This document shows positions 31,356 to 39,058 of a DNA stretch of 64,000 nucleotides, in pieces. The position numbers were made by a program, and so were the translations under genes. The notes beneath the pieces were generated by a model. The model made no database searches and was not told the origin of the DNA. It was given only the letters and a program-made list of their open reading frames with translations. The stretch comes from Zafaria ginkgonis (lineage in GTDB: Bacteria; Actinomycetota; Actinomycetes; Actinomycetales; Micrococcaceae), in NCBI RefSeq assembly GCF_039540195.1, contig NZ_BAABEO010000009.1, positions 62,001 through 126,000 on the forward strand. Reading direction: 5' to 3'. Each line of letters starts with the position of its first letter. Position 1 is the stretch's first letter.

Positions 31356-32735
31356 TTACACCCGTCCGGCGCTGGAGGCTTCGGACGGATCCAGCTGCTC
31401 GGGGGAGGCAGCGCCCGGGCCTGCGACGTCTTCCGTGCGCAGCAGGTCGATGCCTTTGGTTTCCTTCATGGTCATGACGGCTGCCAGGCCGATGAGGCCA
31501 ACGAGGATGAGGTAGAAGGCGGGCATCATGGTGTTGCCCGTCCGGGCGATCACCCAGGTCAGCACGTAGGGCACGGTGCCGGCGAAGATGGCCGCGGTGA
31601 CGCTGTAGGCGATGGACAATCCGGTCTGCCGGGTGCGGGTGGGGAAGAGTTCGGCGACGGCACAGGCGTGCACGCCCAGAATGATTGCCAGGATGATGCC
31701 CAGCCCCAGGGTGCTGACGAAGCCTGCCCAAGGTGCGCCCGACTGCATGATCAGGAAGAGCGGGTAGGACAAGGCGATGAGCAGGACGGCCGAGGTGATC
31801 AGTATTGGCCTGCGGCCGATGCGGTCGGAGGCGGCGCCGAACAGCGGGACCAGGATGAGGCCTGCGACCGAGGCGACGGTGGACAGGAGCGCGGCACTGT
31901 CCGCGCTCATCTTCAAGGTCTCTTCCTGGTACGTGAGCAGGTAGACCAGCACGATGTAGAACGTCACGTGCATCATGATTTCGATGCCGCTCATCTGCAG
32001 CAACTGCTTCCAATGGCGGGTGAAGACTTCCTTCACGGGGCTCTGCGGAACGTTGTCCAGTTCCTCCAAGGAGCGGAACTCGGGGGTGTCCTCTATCTTG
32101 GAGCGGATGTAGAAGCCAATCAGGCCCATGGGGACCGTCAACAGGAACGGAATGCGCCATCCCCAGTCCTGGATGGCTTCGGTACTCATTGCCACATTGA
32201 GCACGTACACGACCAGGGATGCGGCCAGGAATCCCAGCAGGCTGCCGAATTCCAGCCAACTGACACCGAAACCGCGATGCTTGCGCGGCGAGTATTCGGC
32301 CAGGAACGCTGCCGCGCTGCCGAACTCGCCGCCGGCAGCCAGGCCCTGGACCACACGGGCCGCGATGAGCAGGACGGGAGCCCAGAGGCCGATCGAGCTG
32401 TAGGTCGGAAGCAGCCCGACCATCAGCGTTGCGCCGGACATGGACAGGATGACGATGGAAAGCGTCTTCTTCCGGCCGATCCTGTCGCCCAGCGTGCCGA
32501 AGATCAGGGCTCCGAGCGGGCGGACCCCGAAGGAAATGGCGAAGACCGCGAAAACGGACAGCAGTGCGGCGGTACCGTCCTGCTCGGGGAAGAAGACGGA
32601 GGCGATGGTCGAGGCCAGATAGGCATAGACCGCCCACTCGAACCAGTGGACGAACACGCCGATCGAGCCGGCGGCGACGCTCTTGCGCAGGCCCTTCTGG
32701 CTCACGGGGGCTTCTTCGGGTTGTGTGCTGCTCAC
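31356..32735 (-). CDS. MFS transporter of the metabolite:H+ symporter (MHS) family
   Basis: 459-aa twelve-helix transporter. MHS hallmarks are visible: FVHWFEWAVYAYLAS in helix 1, GVRPLGALIFGTLGDRIGRKKTL in loop 2-3, and AARVVQGLAAGGEFGSAAAFLAE. Members import carboxylates such as shikimate, citrate, alpha-ketoglutarate, proline or aromatic acids. The GTG at 32735 is preceded by AGGAGG and four bases; the ATG further upstream has no such site. Divergent from the PfpI/reductase operon, so it may import the Rieske pathway substrate. Confidence 0.88.
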   Translation of the reverse strand: MSSTQPEEAPVSQKGLRKSVAAGSIGVFVHWFEWAVYAYLASTIASVFFPEQDGTAALLSVFAVFAISFGVRPLGALIFGTLGDRIGRKKTLSIVILSMSGATLMVGLLPTYSSIGLWAPVLLIAARVVQGLAAGGEFGSAAAFLAEYSPRKHRGFGVSWLEFGSLLGFLAASLVVYVLNVAMSTEAIQDWGWRIPFLLTVPMGLIGFYIRSKIEDTPEFRSLEELDNVPQSPVKEVFTRHWKQLLQMSGIEIMMHVTFYIVLVYLLTYQEETLKMSADSAALLSTVASVAGLILVPLFGAASDRIGRRPILITSAVLLIALSYPLFLIMQSGAPWAGFVSTLGLGIILAIILGVHACAVAELFPTRTRQTGLSIAYSVTAAIFAGTVPYVLTWVIARTGNTMMPAFYLILVGLIGLAAVMTMKETKGIDLLRTEDVAGPGAASPEQLDPSEASSAGRV

Positions 32736-33053
32736 ATTTCCTCCTGGCGGGGCGGAGTGGGAAGTGCCGCCGACCATGCCGTCGGGTACGGGGCGCGGGG
32801 ACCGGGGGACAGGCTATCTGGAGTCATGGATCTCCTCGGAAGACTCAAGGTGTGGTGAGTCACAAGTGTTTTCCCAAAACAAACAGAGGTCAAGGGTTTT
32901 GAGGAAAATTTAACTTTCCCAAAACATTCGGAGCCGGCACTTTTCTCGTAAATCCGCGTCAATACGGCATATTGCGGTGCAAGCGTTGACATATGTTTGG
33001 TACTACAGAACACTTGAGTCATTCGCTTTCCGTCTCCACGAAGGGATGCCCCG
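32736..33053. promoter_or_regulatory. Divergent AT-rich control region
   Basis: This 318-bp gap between the MHS transporter and the PfpI gene is markedly AT-rich. It holds the 12-nt direct repeat TTTCCCAAAACA at 32870-32881 and 32915-32926 (45 bp apart). The second copy extends to CCAAAACATT, the complement of the AATGTTTTGG core seen twice near 7.7 kb. No gene is visible. Confidence 0.5.
32986..33014 (+). promoter_or_regulatory. Promoter for the PfpI-reductase operon
   Basis: TTGACA (32986-32991), a 17-bp spacer ending in ACAG, then AACACT (33009-33014). The same arrangement and the same ACAGAACACT decamer occur upstream of the Rieske oxygenase gene at 36147-36175. The start codon is 39 bp further on. 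Confidence 0.6.
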
Positions 33054-33590
33054 ATGGAACTTAAAGATGCCGCCGTCGCGCTGTTGACCGCGGACTATTT
33101 CGAAGAATCAGAGGTCCTGTTTCCTTACTACCGCCTGCTCGGCACCGTGCGCCGCGTCGTCGTCGCCACCCCCGCCGGCGCCCCGGCCAAGGGCAAGGGC
33201 GGCTTCGGCCCATTCGCCGCCCAGGAGGGCTTCGAACAGCTGCGGGCGGCGGATTTCGACGCCGTGCTGGTCCCGGGAGGATTCGCCCCGGACCTGGTCC
33301 GCCGCAGCCCGGAAGCGCTGGAGTTCCTGCGTCAGATGGACCAGGCAGGCAAGCCGGTCGGCATGATCTGCCACGGCGCTTGGGTGGCGGTTTCCGCCGA
33401 CATCCTGGACGGCCGGCGCGTGACAAGCGTTCCTTTCATCCGCCCGGAGGTCGAAGGCGCCGGGGCCAAGTGGGTCGACGATCCGGTGGTCGTGGACGGC
33501 AACTTCGTGACCTCCCGTGTTCCCAACGACCTGGATGCGTGGATGAACGCCTTCCTGGAGGTGCTGGGAGGAGAGCGTCGCGATGACTGA
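33054..33590 (+). CDS. DJ-1/PfpI family protein
   Basis: 178-aa DJ-1/PfpI fold. Nucleophile C106 sits in the elbow GMICHGAW and E20 (EESE) fits the conserved glutamate that tunes it. The family includes proteases, glyoxalases, hydratases and isonitrile hydratases, so the reaction is open. It shares its last 8 bp with the start of the reductase gene (ATG 33583), so the two are coupled. Possibly it hydrolyses or hydrates an intermediate of the Rieske pathway. Confidence 0.85.
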   Translation: MELKDAAVALLTADYFEESEVLFPYYRLLGTVRRVVVATPAGAPAKGKGGFGPFAAQEGFEQLRAADFDAVLVPGGFAPDLVRRSPEALEFLRQMDQAGKPVGMICHGAWVAVSADILDGRRVTSVPFIRPEVEGAGAKWVDDPVVVDGNFVTSRVPNDLDAWMNAFLEVLGGERRDD

Positions 33591-34590
33591 TGTTGCAGCT
33601 GCCCCCGCCCTGTCCCGGGTAAAGGACCCCGAGGCCAATTACGAGGTGCGGGTCTCCGGGCGCCGCATGGTGGGCGAGGACATTGTCTCGCTGGACCTGG
33701 TGCGGCTGGACGGGGAGCCGTTCCCCGCGTGGGAGCCCGGCTCCCACATCGACCTGTTCCTCGGGACCGACGGGCTGGGCGACCCGCTCACCCGGCAGTA
33801 CTCCCTCTGGGGCGCGGTCGAGGACCGCTCCACCTGGCGCATCGGAGTGCTCAAGGACCCGAAGAGCCGCGGCGGCTCCGCCAGGGTCCACGAGGACCTG
33901 ACCGAAGGCACTCGGTTGACCGTCCGCGGGGCACGCAACCACTTCCCGCTCGAACCGGCCAGCTCCTACGTATTCTTCGCCGGCGGCATCGGGATCACCC
34001 CCATCCTGCCCATGGTCCGGGAGGTGGAACGGGCCGGGCGGCCATGGAAGCTCTACTACATGGCGCGCAACCGGCAGCGCCTGGCGCTGCTGGACGAGAT
34101 CGGCACGCTGCCCTCCGCGAACGTGGTGCTGCACTGCGACGACGAGAGCGGGCTGATCGATTTGGCCGGCATCACGGCATCGTTGGGGACGGCGGACCAC
34201 GTCTACGCCTGCGGCCCCGGTCCGCTGCTCGATGTGCTGGAGAAAATGGCCGAGGAGGCCGGCCGCTGGACCTTCCACTGCGAGCGTTTTGCGGCGGCGC
34301 CCCCGGCGGCCGGCTCCGAGGACAAGCCGTTCGAGGTGCTGCTGGCCAAATCCAGCCGCACCCTGCAGATACCCGCGGGAGTGTCCTGCCTGAAGGTGTT
34401 GCGCGAAGCAGGCGTCGACGTCGACTGGTCGTGCAGCGAGGGGGTCTGCGGCACCTGCGAGACCGAGGTGCTCGAGGGCGTGCCGGACCACCGCGACGTG
34501 GTGCTGACCAAGGAGGAGCGGGCGGCCAACGAGACGATGATGCCGTGCGTTTCCCGGGCCCGTAGTGCCCGGATCGTACTCAACCTCTAG
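33583..34590 (+). CDS. VanB/phthalate-dioxygenase-reductase-type ferredoxin reductase
   Basis: 335-aa class IA reductase. Flavin-binding barrel (TRQYSLWG near 75), NAD domain (FFAGGIGITPILPM near 130, YACGPGPLL near 208) and C-terminal plant-type [2Fe-2S] ferredoxin with CSEGVCGTCET and a distal cysteine (MMPCVSRAR). It passes electrons from NAD(P)H to a Rieske oxygenase. The oxygenase is encoded 1.6 kb away at 36232 behind a matching promoter, a split arrangement for partners. A strong terminator follows at 34628. Confidence 0.9.
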   Translation: MTDVAAAPALSRVKDPEANYEVRVSGRRMVGEDIVSLDLVRLDGEPFPAWEPGSHIDLFLGTDGLGDPLTRQYSLWGAVEDRSTWRIGVLKDPKSRGGSARVHEDLTEGTRLTVRGARNHFPLEPASSYVFFAGGIGITPILPMVREVERAGRPWKLYYMARNRQRLALLDEIGTLPSANVVLHCDDESGLIDLAGITASLGTADHVYACGPGPLLDVLEKMAEEAGRWTFHCERFAAAPPAAGSEDKPFEVLLAKSSRTLQIPAGVSCLKVLREAGVDVDWSCSEGVCGTCETEVLEGVPDHRDVVLTKEERAANETMMPCVSRARSARIVLNL

Positions 34591-34627
34591 CCGGGCCGCA
34601 GGGTCCGTCAGCACCAGGATGCCCAGG

Positions 34628-34664
34628 GGTCCCGGCGGCCGTCACCAGGACGGCCGCCGGGACC
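34628..34664 (+). terminator. Intrinsic terminator of the reductase gene
   Basis: GGTCCCGGCGGCCGTC (34628-34643) pairs perfectly with 34649-34664 around ACCAG, followed by CTTCGTC. It is 37 bp after the reductase stop. Confidence 0.8.
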
Positions 34665-34680
34665 CTTCGTCGTGCCTGCG

Positions 34681-34745
34681 CCCCTCGACGTGCCGCGGGG
34701 CGACCTTTTCTTGATGAAAAGGCCGCCCCGTGGCACGTCGAGGGG
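34681..34745. repeat. Long inverted repeat / bidirectional hairpin before the amidase stop
   Basis: A roughly 29-bp arm beginning CCCCTCGACGTGCC (34681) pairs with one ending GGCACGTCGAGGGG (34745) around TTGAT, with only a few mismatches. The arms end in CCTTTTC/GAAAAGG next to the loop. It probably terminates the convergent amidase transcript; the length is unusual for a simple terminator. Confidence 0.65.
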
Positions 34746-34756
34746 ACGTGGGGAAT

Positions 34757-36085
34757 CTAGCGGACCGGGATGGGCGGGGGTGCTGCCGCCAGGCTCCGCT
34801 CCAGGCCGGCGGCCGTCGCGAAGAGGGCATCTTCGTCACCGGGCAGGCAGGCCAGCTGCAGGCCCAGCGGCATCCCGGTCTCCGGGTCCGTGGCTCCGGG
34901 GACCACAATTACGGGCAGGCCGAGGGCCTGCCAGGACCGGCTCATCACCGGGGAGCCGGTCGCTCCCAGTCCCGCCGGCGCCGGCCCCTGGGCCGCCGGG
35001 GCCAGCAGCAGGGTGCCGTAGGTGAGCTCGCCCCGGATCCATTCCAGTTGCGCGGCGACGACGTCGCGGGCATCGGCGTACGTGGCGCCGGCGGTGGCGC
35101 CCCCGGCCGCGAAGAGGGCCGCCAGCTGCGGACTGAGCGCCTCGGGCCGGGCGGCCTCCGCGCAGCGCAGCCGCGCGGCCTCGTACGCCATGATCGTGGT
35201 GTGGGCGTCCACGAGGACGCTCCCGCGCTCGTCAAAGTCCAGGCGCTGCACGGGGTGGCCGAGGGCGGCCAGTTGCCGTTCGGCCTGCCGTAGCGCGTCC
35301 AGCATGGCCGGCCCGACGCCGAAGCCATCGCCCGGAACCCAGCTGAGCACCGTGGCCGGCGCCGGAGCGGACGCCGGACAGGCCGCCTGTTGCCTGGCCG
35401 CGGCCCCGCCTGCGCCGAGTGCCCGGCGCAGGAAGGCCATGTCCGCCACTGACGCGGTGAGGAAGCCGAGCGAATCGAGCGAAGGGCTGAGCCCGGTGAT
35501 GCCCTCCTCGGGGAACGCGCCGCGGGCGGCCACGAAGCCGGTCACGCCGCAATAGGCCGCTGGCCGGGATACCGAGGCCGCGGTCTGCGTGCCGAGTGCC
35601 AGGGGGACCATCCCGGCGGCGACGGCCGCCGCCGAGCCGGACGACGATCCACCCGGCGTGTGGGACGTGTGGTGCGGATTGGCCGTGGGGCCCGGGCTGA
35701 AGTAGGCAAACTCGGTGGTCACGGTCTTGCCGAGGACGACGGCGCCGAGACTGCGCAGCCGGGCGACGATGGCGGCGTCGGACGGCGCCGCAGTGCCCCC
35801 GCGCAATGCGGATCCGCATCCGGTGGGCAGGCCGGCGACGTCGATGATGTCCTTGACCCCGATCGGCACGCCGTGCAGCGGACCGCGCTCGGCTTCCGGC
35901 ACGGTGTCCAGCCGTTTGGCATCAGCCAACGCATTCTCGGCATCGACCAGCACCCAGGCGTGGACGTGTTCCTCGGTCCGCTCAATTCGCTCGAGGGCTG
36001 AATCAAGGACCTCCACCGCCGTGACCTCTGAATTGGCCAGGGCCTGCGCGATTTTCTCAAGTGATTGTGGGGCGACGTGGCGCAT
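34757..36085 (-). CDS. Amidase signature (AS) family amidase
   Basis: 442-aa amidase with the Ser-Ser-Lys triad: K78 in GVPIGVKDIID, cis-Ser S148 in PGGSSSGSAAAVAAG and nucleophile S171 in TQTAASVSRPAAYCG, where the common TGGS reads TAAS. It hydrolyses a carboxamide to the acid and ammonia. ATG 36085 is preceded by GAAGGGA; an upstream ATG at 36217 lies in the promoter region. It is divergent from the Rieske oxygenase gene and shares its 146-bp control region, so an amide intermediate or substrate in that pathway is likely. Confidence 0.88.
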   Translation of the reverse strand: MRHVAPQSLEKIAQALANSEVTAVEVLDSALERIERTEEHVHAWVLVDAENALADAKRLDTVPEAERGPLHGVPIGVKDIIDVAGLPTGCGSALRGGTAAPSDAAIVARLRSLGAVVLGKTVTTEFAYFSPGPTANPHHTSHTPGGSSSGSAAAVAAGMVPLALGTQTAASVSRPAAYCGVTGFVAARGAFPEEGITGLSPSLDSLGFLTASVADMAFLRRALGAGGAAARQQAACPASAPAPATVLSWVPGDGFGVGPAMLDALRQAERQLAALGHPVQRLDFDERGSVLVDAHTTIMAYEAARLRCAEAARPEALSPQLAALFAAGGATAGATYADARDVVAAQLEWIRGELTYGTLLLAPAAQGPAPAGLGATGSPVMSRSWQALGLPVIVVPGATDPETGMPLGLQLACLPGDEDALFATAAGLERSLAAAPPPIPVR

Positions 36086-36146
36086 CTGGATTCCCTTCGG
36101 TCGTCCGCGGGTGCCTGCCAAGGAAATGCCTTCAGCGAACAATCTC

Positions 36147-36175
36147 TTGACATGCGTTCTGTAAGACAGAACACT
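36147..36175 (+). promoter_or_regulatory. Promoter for the Rieske operon with an overlapping palindromic operator
   Basis: TTGACA (36147-36152), a 17-bp spacer, AACACT (36170-36175), matching the promoter at 32986. Overlapping the spacer is the perfect palindrome GTTCTGT-AAG-ACAGAAC (36156-36172), a clear repressor-type site. The XRE-cupin protein encoded at 40367 is the nearest regulator candidate. It may also affect the divergent amidase gene. Confidence 0.65.
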
Positions 36176-36231
36176 ATAGGACAACGACACGGAGCCCAAC
36201 CCCCGGGCCAGGATCAAACGAAGGAGTAGGC

Positions 36232-37425
36232 ATGCGTAGCCCCATTGCCCTGGAAGAATTCGACGCCAGCTGCGGCGACATCAACGAGGTGGTCTCCCTC
36301 CCGCCGGCGACCTTCACTTCCGGAGAGTTCTACGATTTTGAACTCGACGCGGTATTCGGCCACGAGTGGCTGTGCATCGGCCGGGCCACGGACATTCCGA
36401 ACAAGGGCGACTACTTCACGGTCGACGCCCTGGGCGAGCAGTTGCTGGTGGTGCGCCAGGCCGACGGCTCTATCCGGGTGCAGTCCAACGTCTGCCGGCA
36501 CCGGGCGATGAAGCTGGCAACCGGAAACGGCAACGCCCGCCGCTTCAAGTGCGACTACCACTCCTGGGTCTACGGCCTCGACGGCGAACTGCAGTCGGCG
36601 CCGGACCTGAATGACAACCCGTGCTTCGTGAAGTCCGAGGTCAAGCTGCCCGAGATCCGCTCCGAGATCTGGGAGAACTTCGTGTTCGTCACCTTCGATC
36701 CGGACATCCCGCCGCTGTCCGGCCGGCTGTCCAACCTGTCCTCCTACTTGGCCAACTGGGGCCTTTCGGAGCTGAAGTCCGCCTCGAAGCATGAATTCTT
36801 CCCGGTCAACTGCAACTGGAAGATCTTCGGCGACGAGTGCTACCACTGCGCGCACCTGCACTCGAAGAGTTGGTGCCCGATGTTCGACACCGCCTCCGAG
36901 CGCATCGACTACGACTCGCTGGCCAACGAGCCGGAGAAGGGCATCATCGCCTACGACCTGGTCAGCCTGGAGAAGGATCTCTCGCCCACCCGCACGGGCA
37001 AGAACCTGCAGCCGGTGCTGCCGGACCTGACCGACGACCAGCGCCGCTTGCTGGTCTACGTCACCGTGGCCCCCAACCTGCTGCTGATCGCCATGCCGGA
37101 CAAGGTCAAGTACTTCATGTGGCTGCCCACCGGAGCCACCACCTCGGTGTTCGCCGCCACCTGGCTGTACCCGGACTCCACGCTGGCCAAGCCTGGCTTC
37201 GAGGACGAATGGAAGATGGAGGTCGAGGACCTTAAGCAGGTCATGGTCGAGGACGTGTACGCCTGGGAGTCCGTGCAGAACGGCATGTTTTCCCGCAATG
37301 CCCCGCGCGGCCGCTACGCGCCCAGCGAGGTGGTGCTGGTCCGGCTCAACGAGTGGCTGGTCGACAAGTACCGCACCGCCGACGCCCGTGCGGCCGCGGA
37401 CGCGTCCGTCCCCGCCGGCGTCTGA
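36232..37425 (+). CDS. Rieske non-heme iron oxygenase, alpha subunit
   Basis: 397-aa terminal oxygenase. Rieske ligands are C88, H90, C107 and H110 (CRHR...CDYH). The catalytic iron site is in NWKIFGDECYHCAHLH (about 195-210), with H205 and H208 or H210 as ligands, and a C-terminal SRPBCC domain follows. No beta subunit is present, so it is a homo-oligomer like VanA-type demethylases or phthalate dioxygenase. Its electron donor is probably the VanB-like reductase at 33583. AAGGAG precedes the ATG. First gene of a four-gene run ending at 40239. The reaction could be hydroxylation or N/O-demethylation. Confidence 0.9.
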   Translation: MRSPIALEEFDASCGDINEVVSLPPATFTSGEFYDFELDAVFGHEWLCIGRATDIPNKGDYFTVDALGEQLLVVRQADGSIRVQSNVCRHRAMKLATGNGNARRFKCDYHSWVYGLDGELQSAPDLNDNPCFVKSEVKLPEIRSEIWENFVFVTFDPDIPPLSGRLSNLSSYLANWGLSELKSASKHEFFPVNCNWKIFGDECYHCAHLHSKSWCPMFDTASERIDYDSLANEPEKGIIAYDLVSLEKDLSPTRTGKNLQPVLPDLTDDQRRLLVYVTVAPNLLLIAMPDKVKYFMWLPTGATTSVFAATWLYPDSTLAKPGFEDEWKMEVEDLKQVMVEDVYAWESVQNGMFSRNAPRGRYAPSEVVLVRLNEWLVDKYRTADARAAADASVPAGV

Positions 37426-37442
37426 CCGTCCCGTACCAGCCA

Positions 37443-37468
37443 GGGCGCCGGGTCCCTGCCCGGCGCCC
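37443..37468 (+). terminator. Hairpin between oxygenase and SDR genes
   Basis: GGGCGCCGGG pairs with CCCGGCGCCC around TCCCTG, followed by TTTCCCC. It may partly terminate, lowering expression of the downstream genes relative to the oxygenase. Confidence 0.7.
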
Positions 37469-37494
37469 TTTCCCCACAAGCTAAGGAGAAGTCT

Positions 37495-38406
37495 TTGTCC
37501 CCCAAGAAAGTAGTGGTCACCGGTGGTTCGGGCCGGGTGGGCCGGTACGTGCTCGATGAACTGGCCCGCGCCTTCGAGGTGCGCAACGCCGACCTCGCCC
37601 CTGCCGAGATCGGGCCGAACGGCCGCCCGCCGGCCGACGTCGAATACGTGCCCACCGACGTGATGGACCTGGACTCGGTGCGCGCCGCGCTGAAGGGCGC
37701 CGACGCCGTCGTGCACCTGGCCGCCATCGACTACGACTGGCAGGCCGCCCCCGAGAAGTACATCCGGGTCAACACGCTGGGGACCTGGAACGTGCTGCAG
37801 GCCGCGGAGGAGAACGGTCTGGAAAAGGTGGTGCTCTGCTCGAGCATCTCCGCCTGCGGGCTGTCGGAGATGCGTCCGGAGTGGACGCCGGAGTATCTGC
37901 AGGTGGACGAGGCGCACGAACTGCGCCCGGTGCAGGCCTACAGCCTGAGCAAGCAGCTCATGGAGAACATGGGCCAGGCCGTCGCCCGCGGCTCGGGCAT
38001 GTCGGTGATCTGCCTCAGGCCCTTGGCCGTGGTGCTGCCCGAGACCCTGGGCGAGTTCACCGAATTCATCGACAATCCGGAACTGCGCTGGCTGTTCTAC
38101 TACATCGAGGCCTCGGATCTGGCACGGGCCTTCGGTGCCGCCGTCGAGGCCGAGGGCATCGGCTTCGACACCTTCTTCATCAGCGCTGACGATACCTGCC
38201 ACCCCGAGCCCACCCTGGACTGGTACCCGCGCGTTGTCGGCGAGCCTGTCCCGGCCCACTACGACGCGCTCTTCGCGGCGAACCCGCGGGCCTCGGTCTT
38301 CTCCTCCGCCCGGGCCAAGGAGAAGCTCGGCTGGGCGCCGACGAGCAACTTCCCGTCGCTGCGGGCGGCCAACGGCTACCCGCTGCCCGAACCTGCCGCC
38401 CACTGA
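37495..38406 (+). CDS. NAD-dependent epimerase/dehydratase-type SDR
   Basis: 303-aa extended short-chain dehydrogenase. VVVTGGSGRVGRYV binds NAD, and the active-site Y149-x3-K153 lies in QAYSLSKQLME. It starts with TTG at 37495, six bases after AAGGAG; no ATG is nearby in frame. Related proteins oxidise sugar lactones or diols, or act on carbonyls; here it may dehydrogenate the cis-diol or alcohol made by the Rieske oxygenase. It lies 69 bp after the oxygenase behind a hairpin. Confidence 0.85.
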   Translation: MSPKKVVVTGGSGRVGRYVLDELARAFEVRNADLAPAEIGPNGRPPADVEYVPTDVMDLDSVRAALKGADAVVHLAAIDYDWQAAPEKYIRVNTLGTWNVLQAAEENGLEKVVLCSSISACGLSEMRPEWTPEYLQVDEAHELRPVQAYSLSKQLMENMGQAVARGSGMSVICLRPLAVVLPETLGEFTEFIDNPELRWLFYYIEASDLARAFGAAVEAEGIGFDTFFISADDTCHPEPTLDWYPRVVGEPVPAHYDALFAANPRASVFSSARAKEKLGWAPTSNFPSLRAANGYPLPEPAAH

Positions 38407-38431
38407 CCGCCCGCCCAGAACAGGAGAAGAC

Positions 38432-39058
38432 ATGACCGAGACCAGTACTGTTGCCCTTCCGCCGGTGGTCCGCCCCGGCGCCGTTGCGTGGACCGGCGAC
38501 AACCCCTTTATCTACCTCAAGACCGACCCGGACGGGCCATGGAGCTCGCTGTCGGTGTACTTCAGGATCGCCGCCTCGAAGTACGGCCCGGGCAGGGCCG
38601 CCGTCGTCGTCGAAAACCCCTACGACGCCGCGGCCGGCGGCGCGCGCCTTGTGCTCACCGACAATGCGGAACTGGCCCGGTACCTGGTTCGCGACTTCGT
38701 CGCCAAGTTCCTTCTCTTCCGCCCCTCGCCGCTGATGGACTCGCTTGAATACGTGGACGGGGCGGCGTTCGAAACCGTGCGGGAAGGTGACGACTGGACC
38801 GAGGTGGCCACCGCCGGAGAGCGCAGTGTCACGATGACCTGGCGCGGACTCGGCGACGCCTTCGCCGTCGACGTGCCCGGCCCCGAATCCGGCACCGGCC
38901 TGCATGAAATGTTCGCGGTGTTCCGCATCGCCGGCGCCGGGGAGGTCAGCGTCGACGGCGGACGCCTTCCCGGTGCCACGATCGAGCGGGACTTCCTCAA
39001 CGGCCGCGGCCAGTCCGCCGGCATGGCCATCTCCGAGACCTGGGTGGAAGACCAGTGA
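38432..39058 (+). CDS. Uncharacterised 208-aa protein of the Rieske operon
   Basis: No recognised family. Soluble, no signal peptide. Features: TGDNPFIYLKTDPDGPW near 22, an alternating beta-strand-like pattern, the block RYLVRDFVAKFLLFRPSPLM near 85, then MTWRGLGDAFAVDVPGPES. The strand-rich pattern could be a beta-sandwich or lipocalin-like binding protein. CAGGAGAAGAC precedes the ATG, and the stop overlaps the start of the DUF1116 gene (GTGA), so both proteins are made together. It may be a subunit or chaperone partner of that protein. Confidence 0.7.
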   Translation: MTETSTVALPPVVRPGAVAWTGDNPFIYLKTDPDGPWSSLSVYFRIAASKYGPGRAAVVVENPYDAAAGGARLVLTDNAELARYLVRDFVAKFLLFRPSPLMDSLEYVDGAAFETVREGDDWTEVATAGERSVTMTWRGLGDAFAVDVPGPESGTGLHEMFAVFRIAGAGEVSVDGGRLPGATIERDFLNGRGQSAGMAISETWVEDQ

